From positions 2,542,001-2,606,000 of the forward strand of contig NZ_OX044366.1 of assembly GCF_943846705.1 (NCBI RefSeq): a stretch of DNA of 64,000 nt, given 5' to 3'. Positions 57,393 through 64,000 of the stretch are shown here, one piece after another. The stretch comes from an uncultured Pseudomonas sp. GTDB taxonomy: Bacteria > Pseudomonadota > Gammaproteobacteria > Pseudomonadales > Pseudomonadaceae. The notes beneath the pieces are model-generated. The model saw only the letters and a list, made by a program, of their open reading frames with translations, ran no database searches and was not told the origin of the DNA. The number at the start of each line of letters is the position of its first letter. Positions within the stretch are counted from its first letter, which is position 1. The position numbers and the translations under genes were made by a program.

Positions 57393-58847
57393 TCAGTGCC
57401 GCCAGAAGGCTGGCAGCATCAGCACTAATACCGTGAGGATTTCCAGGCGGCCGAGCAGCATGCCGAAGGTCAGCAGCCATTTGGCCATGTCCGGCAGGCT
57501 AGAGAAGTTGCCCGCCGGGCCGATGATCGGGCCCATGCCAGGGCCGACACCGGAGACCGTACTGGCCGCACCGCTGAGCGCGGTGATCCAGTCCAGGCCG
57601 CAGAGCGTCAAGCCCAGGGCCAGCACGGCAATGGTGATGGTGAAGAAGAATGAAAAGGTCAGGATTGAACGGACAATGTCCTCATCCAGGTGATGGCGGT
57701 TGTACTGTTGCTTGATCACCGCGCGCGGGTGGATCAGTTGCAGCAGGTTAGCCCTGAGCAGCACGTAGGCCACCTGAAAACGGAAGATCTTCAGGCCGCC
57801 GGCGGTCGAGCCCGAGCAGCCGCCGATAAACCCCAGGTAGAAGAACAGCATGCCGGCAAAGCCGCCCCAGAGGGTGTAATCACCGAGGGCAAAGCCAGTG
57901 GTGGTCATGATCGAGGTGGTGTTGAACGCTACGTGGCGAATGGCTTCGAGCCAGTGCAGCTCGGTGCTCAGGTAGTACCAAGTGCCGAGCAGTAGCCAGG
58001 TGCTGAGCAAAATCGCCAGGAAGCCACGCACCTGCTGGTCCCTGATCAAGGCCTTGTAGTTGCCGCGCAGCATCGAGGCAAACAGTACGAAGGGCAAGCT
58101 GCCGAGAATCATCAGCACGATGGTGACCCAGTGCACGGCCGGTTCGGTCCATTTACCCAGCGATTGGTCTGAGGTGGAAAATCCGCCGGTGGCGATGGCG
58201 GACATGGTGTGGTTGATCGCATCGAACACGCCCATGCCGGCAGCCCAGAGTGCCAGGCAGCCGAGCAAGCTGATGCCGACGTAGGCGGCGACCATGTATT
58301 TGGCGACCATGTGCGAGCGCGGCATGATCTTTTCAGAGCGGTCCGATGACTCGGTCTGGAACAGCCGCATACCACCGATACGCAGCATCGGTAAAATCGC
58401 CACGGCCATGGCGATAAAGCCGATGCCGCCGAGCCAGTGCAGCAGTGAGCGCCAGATCAGGATTCCCGGCGACATGCTGTCCAGTCCGCTCAGGACGGTG
58501 GCCCCTGTCGCGGTGATGCCCGACATGCTTTCAAACACCGCATCGGTGATGCCCAGCTTTAGGGAAAACATAAAGGGCAGGGAAGCGAACAGGCCCACCA
58601 GCACCCAGCTGGATACCGTCAACAGGTACATGTCGCGCGGGCGCAGTTGCACATCCTTGGGTCGGCCCTGGGCGATCATCGCGATGCCCGCGACAAAGGT
58701 GATCAGGCTCGACCAGAGAAAGGCATTGAGTTCTGCAGGTCGGGCAAACAGCACCAGCGTCAGCATGGGTGCGGCCATGCCGATTGCCAGGGTTAGGAGA
58801 AAGATGCCATTGATAAACGCGATGATCCGTAAGGTCGGCCAAGCCAT
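57393..58847 (-). CDS. trkH: Trk-type potassium uptake protein TrkH (copy 1)
   Basis: A 484-residue K+ channel-like subunit that needs the cytoplasmic TrkA ring. Four selectivity-loop motifs are present: SGITATGATVLSG, AIATGGFSTSD, IMTTTGFALGDY and VSGVGPGMGPIIG. GFIGGCSGSTAGGLKIFRFQ is the TrkH signature. Length matches TrkH (about 483). It lies 82 bp downstream of a second, very similar trkH in the same direction. TrkA is not in the window. Confidence 0.95.
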   Translation of the reverse strand: MAWPTLRIIAFINGIFLLTLAIGMAAPMLTLVLFARPAELNAFLWSSLITFVAGIAMIAQGRPKDVQLRPRDMYLLTVSSWVLVGLFASLPFMFSLKLGITDAVFESMSGITATGATVLSGLDSMSPGILIWRSLLHWLGGIGFIAMAVAILPMLRIGGMRLFQTESSDRSEKIMPRSHMVAKYMVAAYVGISLLGCLALWAAGMGVFDAINHTMSAIATGGFSTSDQSLGKWTEPAVHWVTIVLMILGSLPFVLFASMLRGNYKALIRDQQVRGFLAILLSTWLLLGTWYYLSTELHWLEAIRHVAFNTTSIMTTTGFALGDYTLWGGFAGMLFFYLGFIGGCSGSTAGGLKIFRFQVAYVLLRANLLQLIHPRAVIKQQYNRHHLDEDIVRSILTFSFFFTITIAVLALGLTLCGLDWITALSGAASTVSGVGPGMGPIIGPAGNFSSLPDMAKWLLTFGMLLGRLEILTVLVLMLPAFWRH

Positions 58848-58929
58848 CTAAGCAGGTTCCATTCCATTAATAGCGGCATTCTAGAGACTGTGGCCGGGGT
58901 CGGTCACTTAATAGTCCGCGGATGCTCAT

Positions 58930-60384
58930 TTAGTGCCGCCAGAATGCCTTAGTTACCAGCACCAGTACGGTAAGAATTTCCAAGCGCCCCAGCAGCATGC
59001 CAAGGGTTAGCAGCCATTTTGCCGCATCCGGCAGGCTGGAGAAATTGCCGGCCGGGCCAATGATCGGGCCCAAGCCGGGGCCCACGTTACACACCGCCGT
59101 GGCGGCCCCGGTCAAGGCCGTGACCCAATCGAGGCCAATCAGCGTCAGGCTCAGGGCAATCACGCCGATGGTGATGGTGAAGAAAAATGAAAAGGTGATC
59201 AGCGAGCGGACAATCTCTTCATCAAGGTTGTGGTTGTTGTACTGCTGCTTGATCACGGCGCGCGGATGAATCAGTTGTTGCAAGTTGGCCCTGAGCAGCA
59301 CGTAGGCCACCTGGAAACGGAAGATTTTCAGCCCGCCGGAGGTGGACCCCGAGCAGCCACCAACAAAGGTCAGGTAGAAGAACAGCAGCACGGCGAAGCT
59401 GCCCCAGGTGGTGTAATCGCCCAGTGCGAAGCCGGTGGTGGTGACCACCGAGGTGACATTCACCGCGACAATCCGAAAGGCATCCCACCAGCTGTTGTCC
59501 GAATGCAGCCACAGCCAGGTGCCGAAAACCAGCCAGGTGATCAGCAGAAAACCGAGAAAGCCATGTACTTGATGGTCCTTGAACAGCGCTTTACGGTTGC
59601 CGCGCAGCGTGGCGACATACAGGGTAAATGGCAGGCTGCCGCAGATCATCAGCAGCACTGCCACCCAATGCACGGCCGGTTGGCTCCAGTTGGCCAGCGA
59701 GGCGTCTGAGGTCGAGTAGCCGCCGGTGGAGATCGCGGCCATCGCATGGTTGATCGCATCGAAAGGCGTCATGCCGGCCAGCCAGAAGCCGTAAAAGCCG
59801 CCCAGGGTCAGGCCAAGGTAGATAAACAGAATGTATTTGGCCGCCATGTGCGAGCGCGGCATGACCTTCTCGCCCCAGTCTGATGATTCGGTCTGGAACA
59901 GGCGCATACCACCGACCCGCAACAGCGGCAGGATGGCCACGGCCATGCCGATAAAGCCGATCCCGCCCAGCCATTGCAGCATTGAACGCCAGATCAGCAG
60001 CCCTGGTGAGGCTTTGTCGAGGCCGACCAGTATGGTTGAGCCGGTGGTGGTGATCCCAGACATGGTCTCGAAGAAGGCGTCGGTGTAGCTGATGTGTTGA
60101 ATCAGCACCATCGGCAGGGCGGCAAAGATGCACACCACCAGCCAGCTGCCGGTGGTTAGCAGGTACATGTCGCGTGGCCGCAACTGGGCATCCTTGGGGC
60201 GGCCGGGGATGACCATGGCAATGCCCGCCGTGGCCGTGGCCAGGCTGGACCAGAGAAAGGCGTCGAGATCATCCGAGCGGGCATGCAGCAGCAACGTCAG
60301 CATCGGGATCAGCATGCTGGCAGCCAGGGTAATCAGAAATATGCCGAGGATAAAAGCAATGATGCGCAGTGTCGGCAATGACAT
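58930..60384 (-). CDS. trkH: Trk-type potassium uptake protein TrkH (copy 2)
   Basis: A 484-residue paralogue of the gene at 57393, of identical length and with the same start MxxPTLRIIAF. Its selectivity loops are SGITTTGSTILVG, AISTGGYSTSD, VVTTTGFALGDY and VCNVGPGLGPIIG, so all four glycine filters are intact and both copies should be active. The sequences differ throughout by conservative changes, so the duplication is old. ATG 60384 is chosen; a longer frame to 60486 has no family support. First of the two in the direction of transcription. Confidence 0.95.
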   Translation of the reverse strand: MSLPTLRIIAFILGIFLITLAASMLIPMLTLLLHARSDDLDAFLWSSLATATAGIAMVIPGRPKDAQLRPRDMYLLTTGSWLVVCIFAALPMVLIQHISYTDAFFETMSGITTTGSTILVGLDKASPGLLIWRSMLQWLGGIGFIGMAVAILPLLRVGGMRLFQTESSDWGEKVMPRSHMAAKYILFIYLGLTLGGFYGFWLAGMTPFDAINHAMAAISTGGYSTSDASLANWSQPAVHWVAVLLMICGSLPFTLYVATLRGNRKALFKDHQVHGFLGFLLITWLVFGTWLWLHSDNSWWDAFRIVAVNVTSVVTTTGFALGDYTTWGSFAVLLFFYLTFVGGCSGSTSGGLKIFRFQVAYVLLRANLQQLIHPRAVIKQQYNNHNLDEEIVRSLITFSFFFTITIGVIALSLTLIGLDWVTALTGAATAVCNVGPGLGPIIGPAGNFSSLPDAAKWLLTLGMLLGRLEILTVLVLVTKAFWRH

Positions 60385-60536
60385 GGGGGCGGCTCGGAAG
60401 CTGGGGCAAAGGGGCGCTATTCTACGCGCGCCGCAGCCACTGTACAGCGGCCGAAATGGGCGCTTTACAAGCGCTTGGCGCAGCATAGAATAGCCGTCGC
60501 ATGCCGGCCATTGCTGGTTTCTGAGCCTCCCAAATC

Positions 60537-60908
60537 ATGTCTGATAGCAATCCTTGTCTGAGCTGCGGCGCGTGCTGCGCGTATTTTCGTGTGTCTTTTT
60601 TCTGGGGTGAGTGCCAATCGGCCGGTGGTCTGATGCCGGATGATCAGGTGGTGTTGATTTCTCCACACCGTGTCGCCATGCGGGGTACGGATAGTAAACC
60701 GACGCGCTGTACTGCCCTACTGGGTGATGTAGGCCAGGGCGTGCGCTGCACGCTCTATAACGAACGCTCCAGCGCCTGCCGTGAGTTCGAGGCCTCTTGG
60801 GCCAATGGTGAGCACAACCCGCGATGTGATGCGGCGCGCAGCGCACATGGCCTTCCGCCGTTGACGCCACCGGTGTCGCCAAGCATTTCACCTGAGCGGG
60901 TGGCCTGA
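60537..60908 (+). CDS. YkgJ family cysteine cluster protein
   Basis: A 123-residue protein with an N-terminal zinc/iron-type cysteine cluster: Cys7, Cys10, Cys13 and Cys14 (CLSCGACC), then Cys58, Cys70, Cys80 and Cys96. TRCTALL and RCTLYNERSSACREFE are the YkgJ (CxxCxxCC) family signature. Function unknown; metal binding is likely. It is divergent from trkH copy 2, with about 150 bp between. The position next to trkH is shared with P. aeruginosa, as I recall. Confidence 0.9.
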   Translation: MSDSNPCLSCGACCAYFRVSFFWGECQSAGGLMPDDQVVLISPHRVAMRGTDSKPTRCTALLGDVGQGVRCTLYNERSSACREFEASWANGEHNPRCDAARSAHGLPPLTPPVSPSISPERVA

Positions 60909-60984
60909 GCCCTGCTTATTGGATTGCCCGTCCATGCTGCACAGGCACTAGAATGGCCAATTGATTGAATTGCCGAGGTGACTG

Positions 60985-61551
60985 ATGGACGCTCTTGATG
61001 CGTTGCTAAACCGTGTTTCCGCGCCGCGCTTGATTGCGCCGGCACCTGATGCTGCGCAGCGCGAGCTGTTGTTTCGCGCTGCTTTGCGTGCGCCAGATCA
61101 TGGTCAATTGCGGCCCTGGCGTTTTCTCACGGTTGAGGGTGAGGGGCTGATCCAGCTGGGGGAATTGTTTGCCAGTGCATTACCCGCCGATGCCGACCCG
61201 GAGGCGCTGAACAAAGCCCGCGCCATGCCGCTGCGTGCACCCTTGCTGGTGTTGGTGATTGCCCGTGTGCAGGCCAGCGCGAAAGTGCCCGCGCAGGAGC
61301 AGGTGCTGGCCGCCGGTTGCGCGGCGCACAGTATTCTGTTGGCGGCGCATGCGCAGGGGGTTGGTGCGGTCTGGCGCACCGGGGACATGGCCTACAGCGC
61401 GCACGTCGCGGCTGGCTTGGGCCTGGATGCAGATGAGCAGCTGATTGCCTTCCTCTACCTGGGTACACCAGCGCGCGAATTGCGCGCGGTACCGCAGATG
61501 CAGGTGAGTGATTTCGTCAGAGCCTGGCCGGCGTCTGATTCGGCTGAGTGA
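60985..61551 (+). CDS. Nitroreductase family protein (YdjA-like)
   Basis: A 188-residue FMN-dependent flavoprotein of the small YdjA class. FMN contacts are visible as RAALRAPDHGQLRPWRFLTV in overlapping form and the C-terminal GVGAVWRTGDMAY. The length is typical of YdjA (about 183) and shorter than NfsB. The physiological substrate is unknown. Its 3' end overlaps the 3' end of the convergent histidine-kinase gene by 35 bp, so both stop codons lie inside the other gene. Confidence 0.9.
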   Translation: MDALDALLNRVSAPRLIAPAPDAAQRELLFRAALRAPDHGQLRPWRFLTVEGEGLIQLGELFASALPADADPEALNKARAMPLRAPLLVLVIARVQASAKVPAQEQVLAAGCAAHSILLAAHAQGVGAVWRTGDMAYSAHVAAGLGLDADEQLIAFLYLGTPARELRAVPQMQVSDFVRAWPASDSAE

Positions 61552-62860
61552 GCGGCAAGCGCAGGGTGGCGATAAAGCCGCCTTGTGCATGGTTGCTCAG
61601 CTCCAGCTGCCCGCCATGCCGCTCGGCCGCACGGCGGGCGATGGCCAGCCCCAGTCCATGGCCGCTGCTGGTTTGGCCGGGAGCGCGGTAGAAGGGCTCA
61701 CCAAGCCGCGCCAACTGCTCAGGGGGCACGCCCGGACCATGGTCACGTACGCTCAGGCATAGCTGCTCGGCGTTTATGCGGGCCGTCAACTCGATGGCTT
61801 GGCCGGCTGGATTGAAGCGCCGCGCATTGCGCAGCAGGTTATCCAGCGCCCGTTGCAGCATGTCCGCCCAACCGTTGAACTGCAGGCCAGGCTCCAGCTG
61901 AATGCTGAGCAGTTGCTGCGGCGCGTCGAGGCGCGCATCTTCCTGCAGTTTGTTTAGCAACTGGCTGAGGTCGATTGGCTGCGCCGCACCCGGTTCGGCG
62001 TCGAGGCGGGCGAGGGCGAGGATTTCACTGATCAGCGCTTCCAGGCGGTCGCACTCTTGGCTCAGGCGCGGCCAATACTTTTCTTGCTCAAGATCATCCG
62101 CACGTTCGGTCAGCGCCAACGCGATACGCAGCCGCGCCAGTGGTGAGCGCAGCTCGTGGGAGACGTCGCGCAGCAGTTGGCGTTGACTGCTGATCAAGCC
62201 TTGCACGCGCTCACCCATACGGTTGAAGTCAGCGGCCAGTACGCCGAGCTCATCCCGTCGCTCGGCCAGTTTGGCCAGGCTGTTCTGTTGATAAGCCGTT
62301 TGTCCCAGGTCGTGCACGGCGCCGCGCAGGCGATTCAGCGGGCGGGTGATGGAGAGGGTTAGCCACAGGCTAAACAGCGTCAGTACCAGCATGGCAATCG
62401 CCAGCGCACTGAGTGGCCAGAGCAAGCTGTCGCGATGCCAGGCGGCGACTTCGGGGTTCGGGATGCGGTAGATAAACAGGTAGGCTTCGCCGCTGTTCGG
62501 GCTGGTGTAGTCGACGCTTAAGCGGCGCCAAGGTAGGTGCTTTTGATTGCGGTGGCGAGCTTCAAAAGCTGCCGCGCGGGGCGGGAAGGTGCCTTTGATC
62601 ACCGGCTGGCCACTGTTATCCAGCACCTGCACGTCAATGCGGAACCTGCGTTTGCGTTGCTCCAGCAGTGCTTGGGCCGCTTGCGGGCCTTGTGTTTCGT
62701 AGCGTTGCGTCCATGTTTCGGCGAGGTCACCCATGCCGGGGTGCTGGCTGAGCAGCCAGGCGTCCTGGTTGAGCATGCGCCCAAGCAGTATGGACAGCCC
62801 GGCAACCAGCGCGATAGCCAGCCAGAAGCTGGCAAAGATGCGCCAAAACAGTGACCGCAC
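61517..62860 (-). CDS. Envelope-stress sensor histidine kinase (CpxA-like)
   Basis: A 447-residue membrane kinase. Helix 1 is at about 8-27, a periplasmic sensor domain runs to about 147, helix 2 is at about 148-170, and HAMP follows (SITRPLNRLRGAVHDLG). The phospho-acceptor is His235 in RDVSHELRSPLARL. The ATPase has DNLLRNARRF (N box), VRDHGPGVP (G1) and SSGHGLGLAIARRAAE (G2). It is the third gene of a unit with the response regulator (63675) and the Spy-like protein (62936). P. aeruginosa has the same order for its Cpx-like system, as I recall. Confidence 0.93.
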   Translation of the reverse strand: MRSLFWRIFASFWLAIALVAGLSILLGRMLNQDAWLLSQHPGMGDLAETWTQRYETQGPQAAQALLEQRKRRFRIDVQVLDNSGQPVIKGTFPPRAAAFEARHRNQKHLPWRRLSVDYTSPNSGEAYLFIYRIPNPEVAAWHRDSLLWPLSALAIAMLVLTLFSLWLTLSITRPLNRLRGAVHDLGQTAYQQNSLAKLAERRDELGVLAADFNRMGERVQGLISSQRQLLRDVSHELRSPLARLRIALALTERADDLEQEKYWPRLSQECDRLEALISEILALARLDAEPGAAQPIDLSQLLNKLQEDARLDAPQQLLSIQLEPGLQFNGWADMLQRALDNLLRNARRFNPAGQAIELTARINAEQLCLSVRDHGPGVPPEQLARLGEPFYRAPGQTSSGHGLGLAIARRAAERHGGQLELSNHAQGGFIATLRLPLTQPNQTPARL

Positions 62861-62885
62861 GGTGATTCCTTCTAATGGGGATGGC

Positions 62886-62919
62886 TACGCCCGTCAGGCC
62901 TAGCAGCGTGACGGGCGTA
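62886..62919 (-). other. Long hairpin between Spy-like gene and kinase gene
   Basis: TACGCCCGTCA (62886-62896) / TGACGGGCGTA (62909-62919), an 11-bp perfect stem with a 12-nt loop, no T-run. It sits in the 75-bp gap between two co-directional genes, so it probably sets their relative message levels. Confidence 0.7.
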
Positions 62920-62935
62920 TAACGCTTAGGTTGCC

Positions 62936-63343
62936 TTAGTTCTTCTTGGCCTGCTCGGCCTGCCAGGCTTTGAATTGCATGTGCTCGGCGCGACGTTCCT
63001 GCATTTTTTTCTGGTGCTCGTCGAAGGCTTGCTGTTGCTCAGGGTTTAACAAGGCGCGGATGGCGCTGTGTTGTTTGTCCTTGGCCGCTTTTAATTCGTC
63101 CCGCATGGCTTTCTGTTCAGCGGCTGGAAGTTTCTCCAGGTAGCGCTGGGTGATCGCATGGCGGCTTTTCATCTGCTCGCCCATGAGTTTACGGACTTCG
63201 CGGTGCTGCTGTTTGCTCAGGTCGAGTTCTTTGAACATGCGGGAGCCGTGCTCGCCGCCATGCCGTGGGCCGTCTTCGGGCATGGCCATGGCCAGGGTTG
63301 GCAGGGTCATGGCGAGCAGTACTGCGGTCAGGGTCTTGCGCAT
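62936..63343 (-). CDS. Spy/CpxP-like periplasmic chaperone (LTXXQ motif)
   Basis: A 135-residue secreted helical protein. The signal peptide covers about residues 1-20 (LTAVLLAMTLPTLAMA). The mature protein starts MPEDGPRHGGEHG and contains LDLSKQQHREVRKLMGEQM, a Spy/CpxP-type LTxxQ variant, and LLNPEQQQAFDEHQKKMQ, a second one. Spy and CpxP bind misfolded proteins in the periplasm and CpxP also tunes the kinase. A tandem GTAAA box lies upstream at 63425. ATG 63343 is preceded by GGAGA and gives the signal peptide. Confidence 0.9.
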   Translation of the reverse strand: MRKTLTAVLLAMTLPTLAMAMPEDGPRHGGEHGSRMFKELDLSKQQHREVRKLMGEQMKSRHAITQRYLEKLPAAEQKAMRDELKAAKDKQHSAIRALLNPEQQQAFDEHQKKMQERRAEHMQFKAWQAEQAKKN

Positions 63344-63674
63344 GGTGTGTCTCCTTGTCTGAAACCGGTCGATACCGGATGAGCTCAGTCTAGGGCGAGC
63401 AAGGTCAGGGGCGGTCAGGGCAAGGTAAAGCTTAGGTAAAGGGCGCGGCTGAATGGATTGACTTAGAGCCTGTGTAAAACCTTGCGAGCCGGAGTTGTAC
63501 AAGGCGCTACGTTAGTAACAGCCTTCGGCTGGTCAAAACGGCGAGGAAGCGGAGTTAACGGTTGTAAATGAGCATTGCTCGTTTCACTCGCCCTTTGGAT
63601 CGCGCTAAGGCGTGTTAGCCGCAAGCCGCTTGCCGAGCCGGCTTTTAACGCAGCAGGGCCGACGCGCAGTAGGT
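63344..63674. other. Intergenic region between response regulator and Spy-like gene
   Basis: 331 bp without a gene. It holds the CpxR-type box (63425-63440). Between about 63470 and 63650 there is a stretch with short inverted repeats (CAGCC-TTC-GGCTG at 63519-63531) that resembles dispersed intergenic repeats of pseudomonads. No coding frame with support is seen. Confidence 0.6.
63425..63440 (-). promoter_or_regulatory. CpxR-type tandem box of the Spy-like gene
   Basis: GTAAA-GCTTAG-GTAAA, two direct half-sites spaced 11 bp, as in CpxR consensus (GTAAA-N4-8-GTAAA). It lies about 80-100 bp upstream of the Spy-like start. Confidence 0.7.
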
Positions 63675-64000
63675 TTAAACGCTGTAGTAGTAGCCGCGAC
63701 TCCGCAGAGCCAGGATGCGCTGGCGGCCATCGGCATGCGGGCCGAGTTTTTTGCGCAGGTTGCTGACGTGCATGTCCAGGCTGCGGTCATACAGGGTCAG
63801 TTTGCGGCCGAGGGCCAGTTGCGCCAGTTCTTGCTTATCCACCGGTTCGCCTGGCTGTTGCAGCAGGGCTTCGAGGATGCGGCTTTCCGAGAGTGTCAGC
63901 GTGACCTCCTGTTCGCCCAGGGTTACGCTGCCGCGGGCCTGACTGTAGTGCAAATCACCAAGGTCGAGCGGGCTGTTGGGCGTGGCCGGTAGGCTGCGCC
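63675..64000 (-). CDS. OmpR-family response regulator, C-terminal part (CpxR-like)
   Basis: The frame is open to the window edge, so the N-terminal receiver domain lies outside. The visible 108 residues are a linker (RSLPATPNSPLDLGDL) and a winged-helix DNA-binding domain: VTLTLSESRILEALLQQPGE, LYDRSLDMHVSNLRKKLGP and the C-terminal ILALRSRGYYYSV. This is the OmpR/PhoB output domain. It is the first gene of a unit with the Spy-like protein and kinase, and its expected DNA site is the GTAAA box at 63425. Confidence 0.92.
   Translation of the reverse strand, partial: RSLPATPNSPLDLGDLHYSQARGSVTLGEQEVTLTLSESRILEALLQQPGEPVDKQELAQLALGRKLTLYDRSLDMHVSNLRKKLGPHADGRQRILALRSRGYYYSV

Noticed and set aside
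1..64000. CRISPR array, tRNA, rRNA, integrase, transposase or prophage genes
   Set aside because: None was seen on either strand: no regularly spaced repeats, no tRNA-like cloverleaf that I could recognise, and no recombinase or phage motifs among the reading frames.

Overview
The window is chromosomal DNA from a Pseudomonas species (Gammaproteobacteria), most likely not P. aeruginosa. The evidence is high-GC codon use, a polar-flagellum cluster in the Pseudomonas order (flgBCDEFGHIJKL, fliC-flaG-fliD-fliS-fliT-like, fleQ-fleS-fleR), and several small blocks that I recall in the same order in P. aeruginosa: rapA/hypothetical/alkB/phrS, glpD/glpR, ABC ATPase/argF, grxD/bfrB/bfd, AraC regulator/cyaB, and trkH/ykgJ-type/nitroreductase/sensor kinase/Spy-like/response regulator. 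These blocks are joined in a new arrangement. Almost all of it is core genome. I see no phage, integron, CRISPR array, tRNA, rRNA or intact insertion sequence.

Layout. 1-2.4 kb: 3' part of a hydroxypyruvate-isomerase-type gene and an MFS carrier. 2.4-6.9 kb: rapA (minus), then a small hypothetical gene, an AlkB-type oxygenase, a 53-aa basic protein and an ANR-controlled short RNA that also encodes the cbb3-oxidase subunit CcoM (phrS/ccoM). 6.9-11.5 kb: glycerol catabolism (glpD, glpR, ybaK, glpK) with two similar GlpR-type operators and no glpF. 11.6-18.2 kb: an orphan periplasmic binding protein, a PhzF-family enzyme, an ABC ATPase translationally coupled to argF, a molybdopterin oxidoreductase and monothiol glutaredoxin. 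18.2-19.2 kb: bacterioferritin and its ferredoxin Bfd under a Fur-type box.

19.5-40.8 kb is the flagellar cluster. It has sigma-54 promoters before flgB, flgF and fleS, sigma-28 promoters before fliC and fliS, and a sigma-70-type promoter before the master regulator fleQ. FleQ would drive the sigma-54 genes, FleS/FleR the next tier, and FliA (encoded elsewhere) the late flagellin genes. There is no glycosylation island between flgL and fliC; a repeat element that overlaps the flgL stop codon sits there instead. 41-44.7 kb: lapD-lapG (c-di-GMP control of adhesin release), a YbaN-type membrane protein and a YgfB-family protein. 44.9-50.1 kb: recQ, a DUF2804 protein, and a MarR regulator coupled to a DHA2-type efflux pump. 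50.3-54.1 kb: a FimV-like protein, a SelW-like protein, an EamA transporter and CsaA. 54.3-57.4 kb: adenylate cyclase CyaB, a DUF962 protein and an AraC-type regulator. 57.4-60.4 kb: two tandem trkH genes. 60.5-64 kb: a YkgJ-type protein, a nitroreductase, and a Cpx-like envelope-stress system (sensor kinase, Spy/CpxP-like protein with a CpxR-type box, and a response regulator cut by the window end).

I found no clearly new multi-gene system. The items most worth a second look are the dual-function phrS/ccoM locus, the GlpR-type operator over the ybaK start, the tandem trkH pair, the repeat inserted at flgL, the FimV-like gene, and the CpxR-type box and hairpin in the Spy/kinase operon. All functional calls come from reading sequence and recalling families; no database search was possible.
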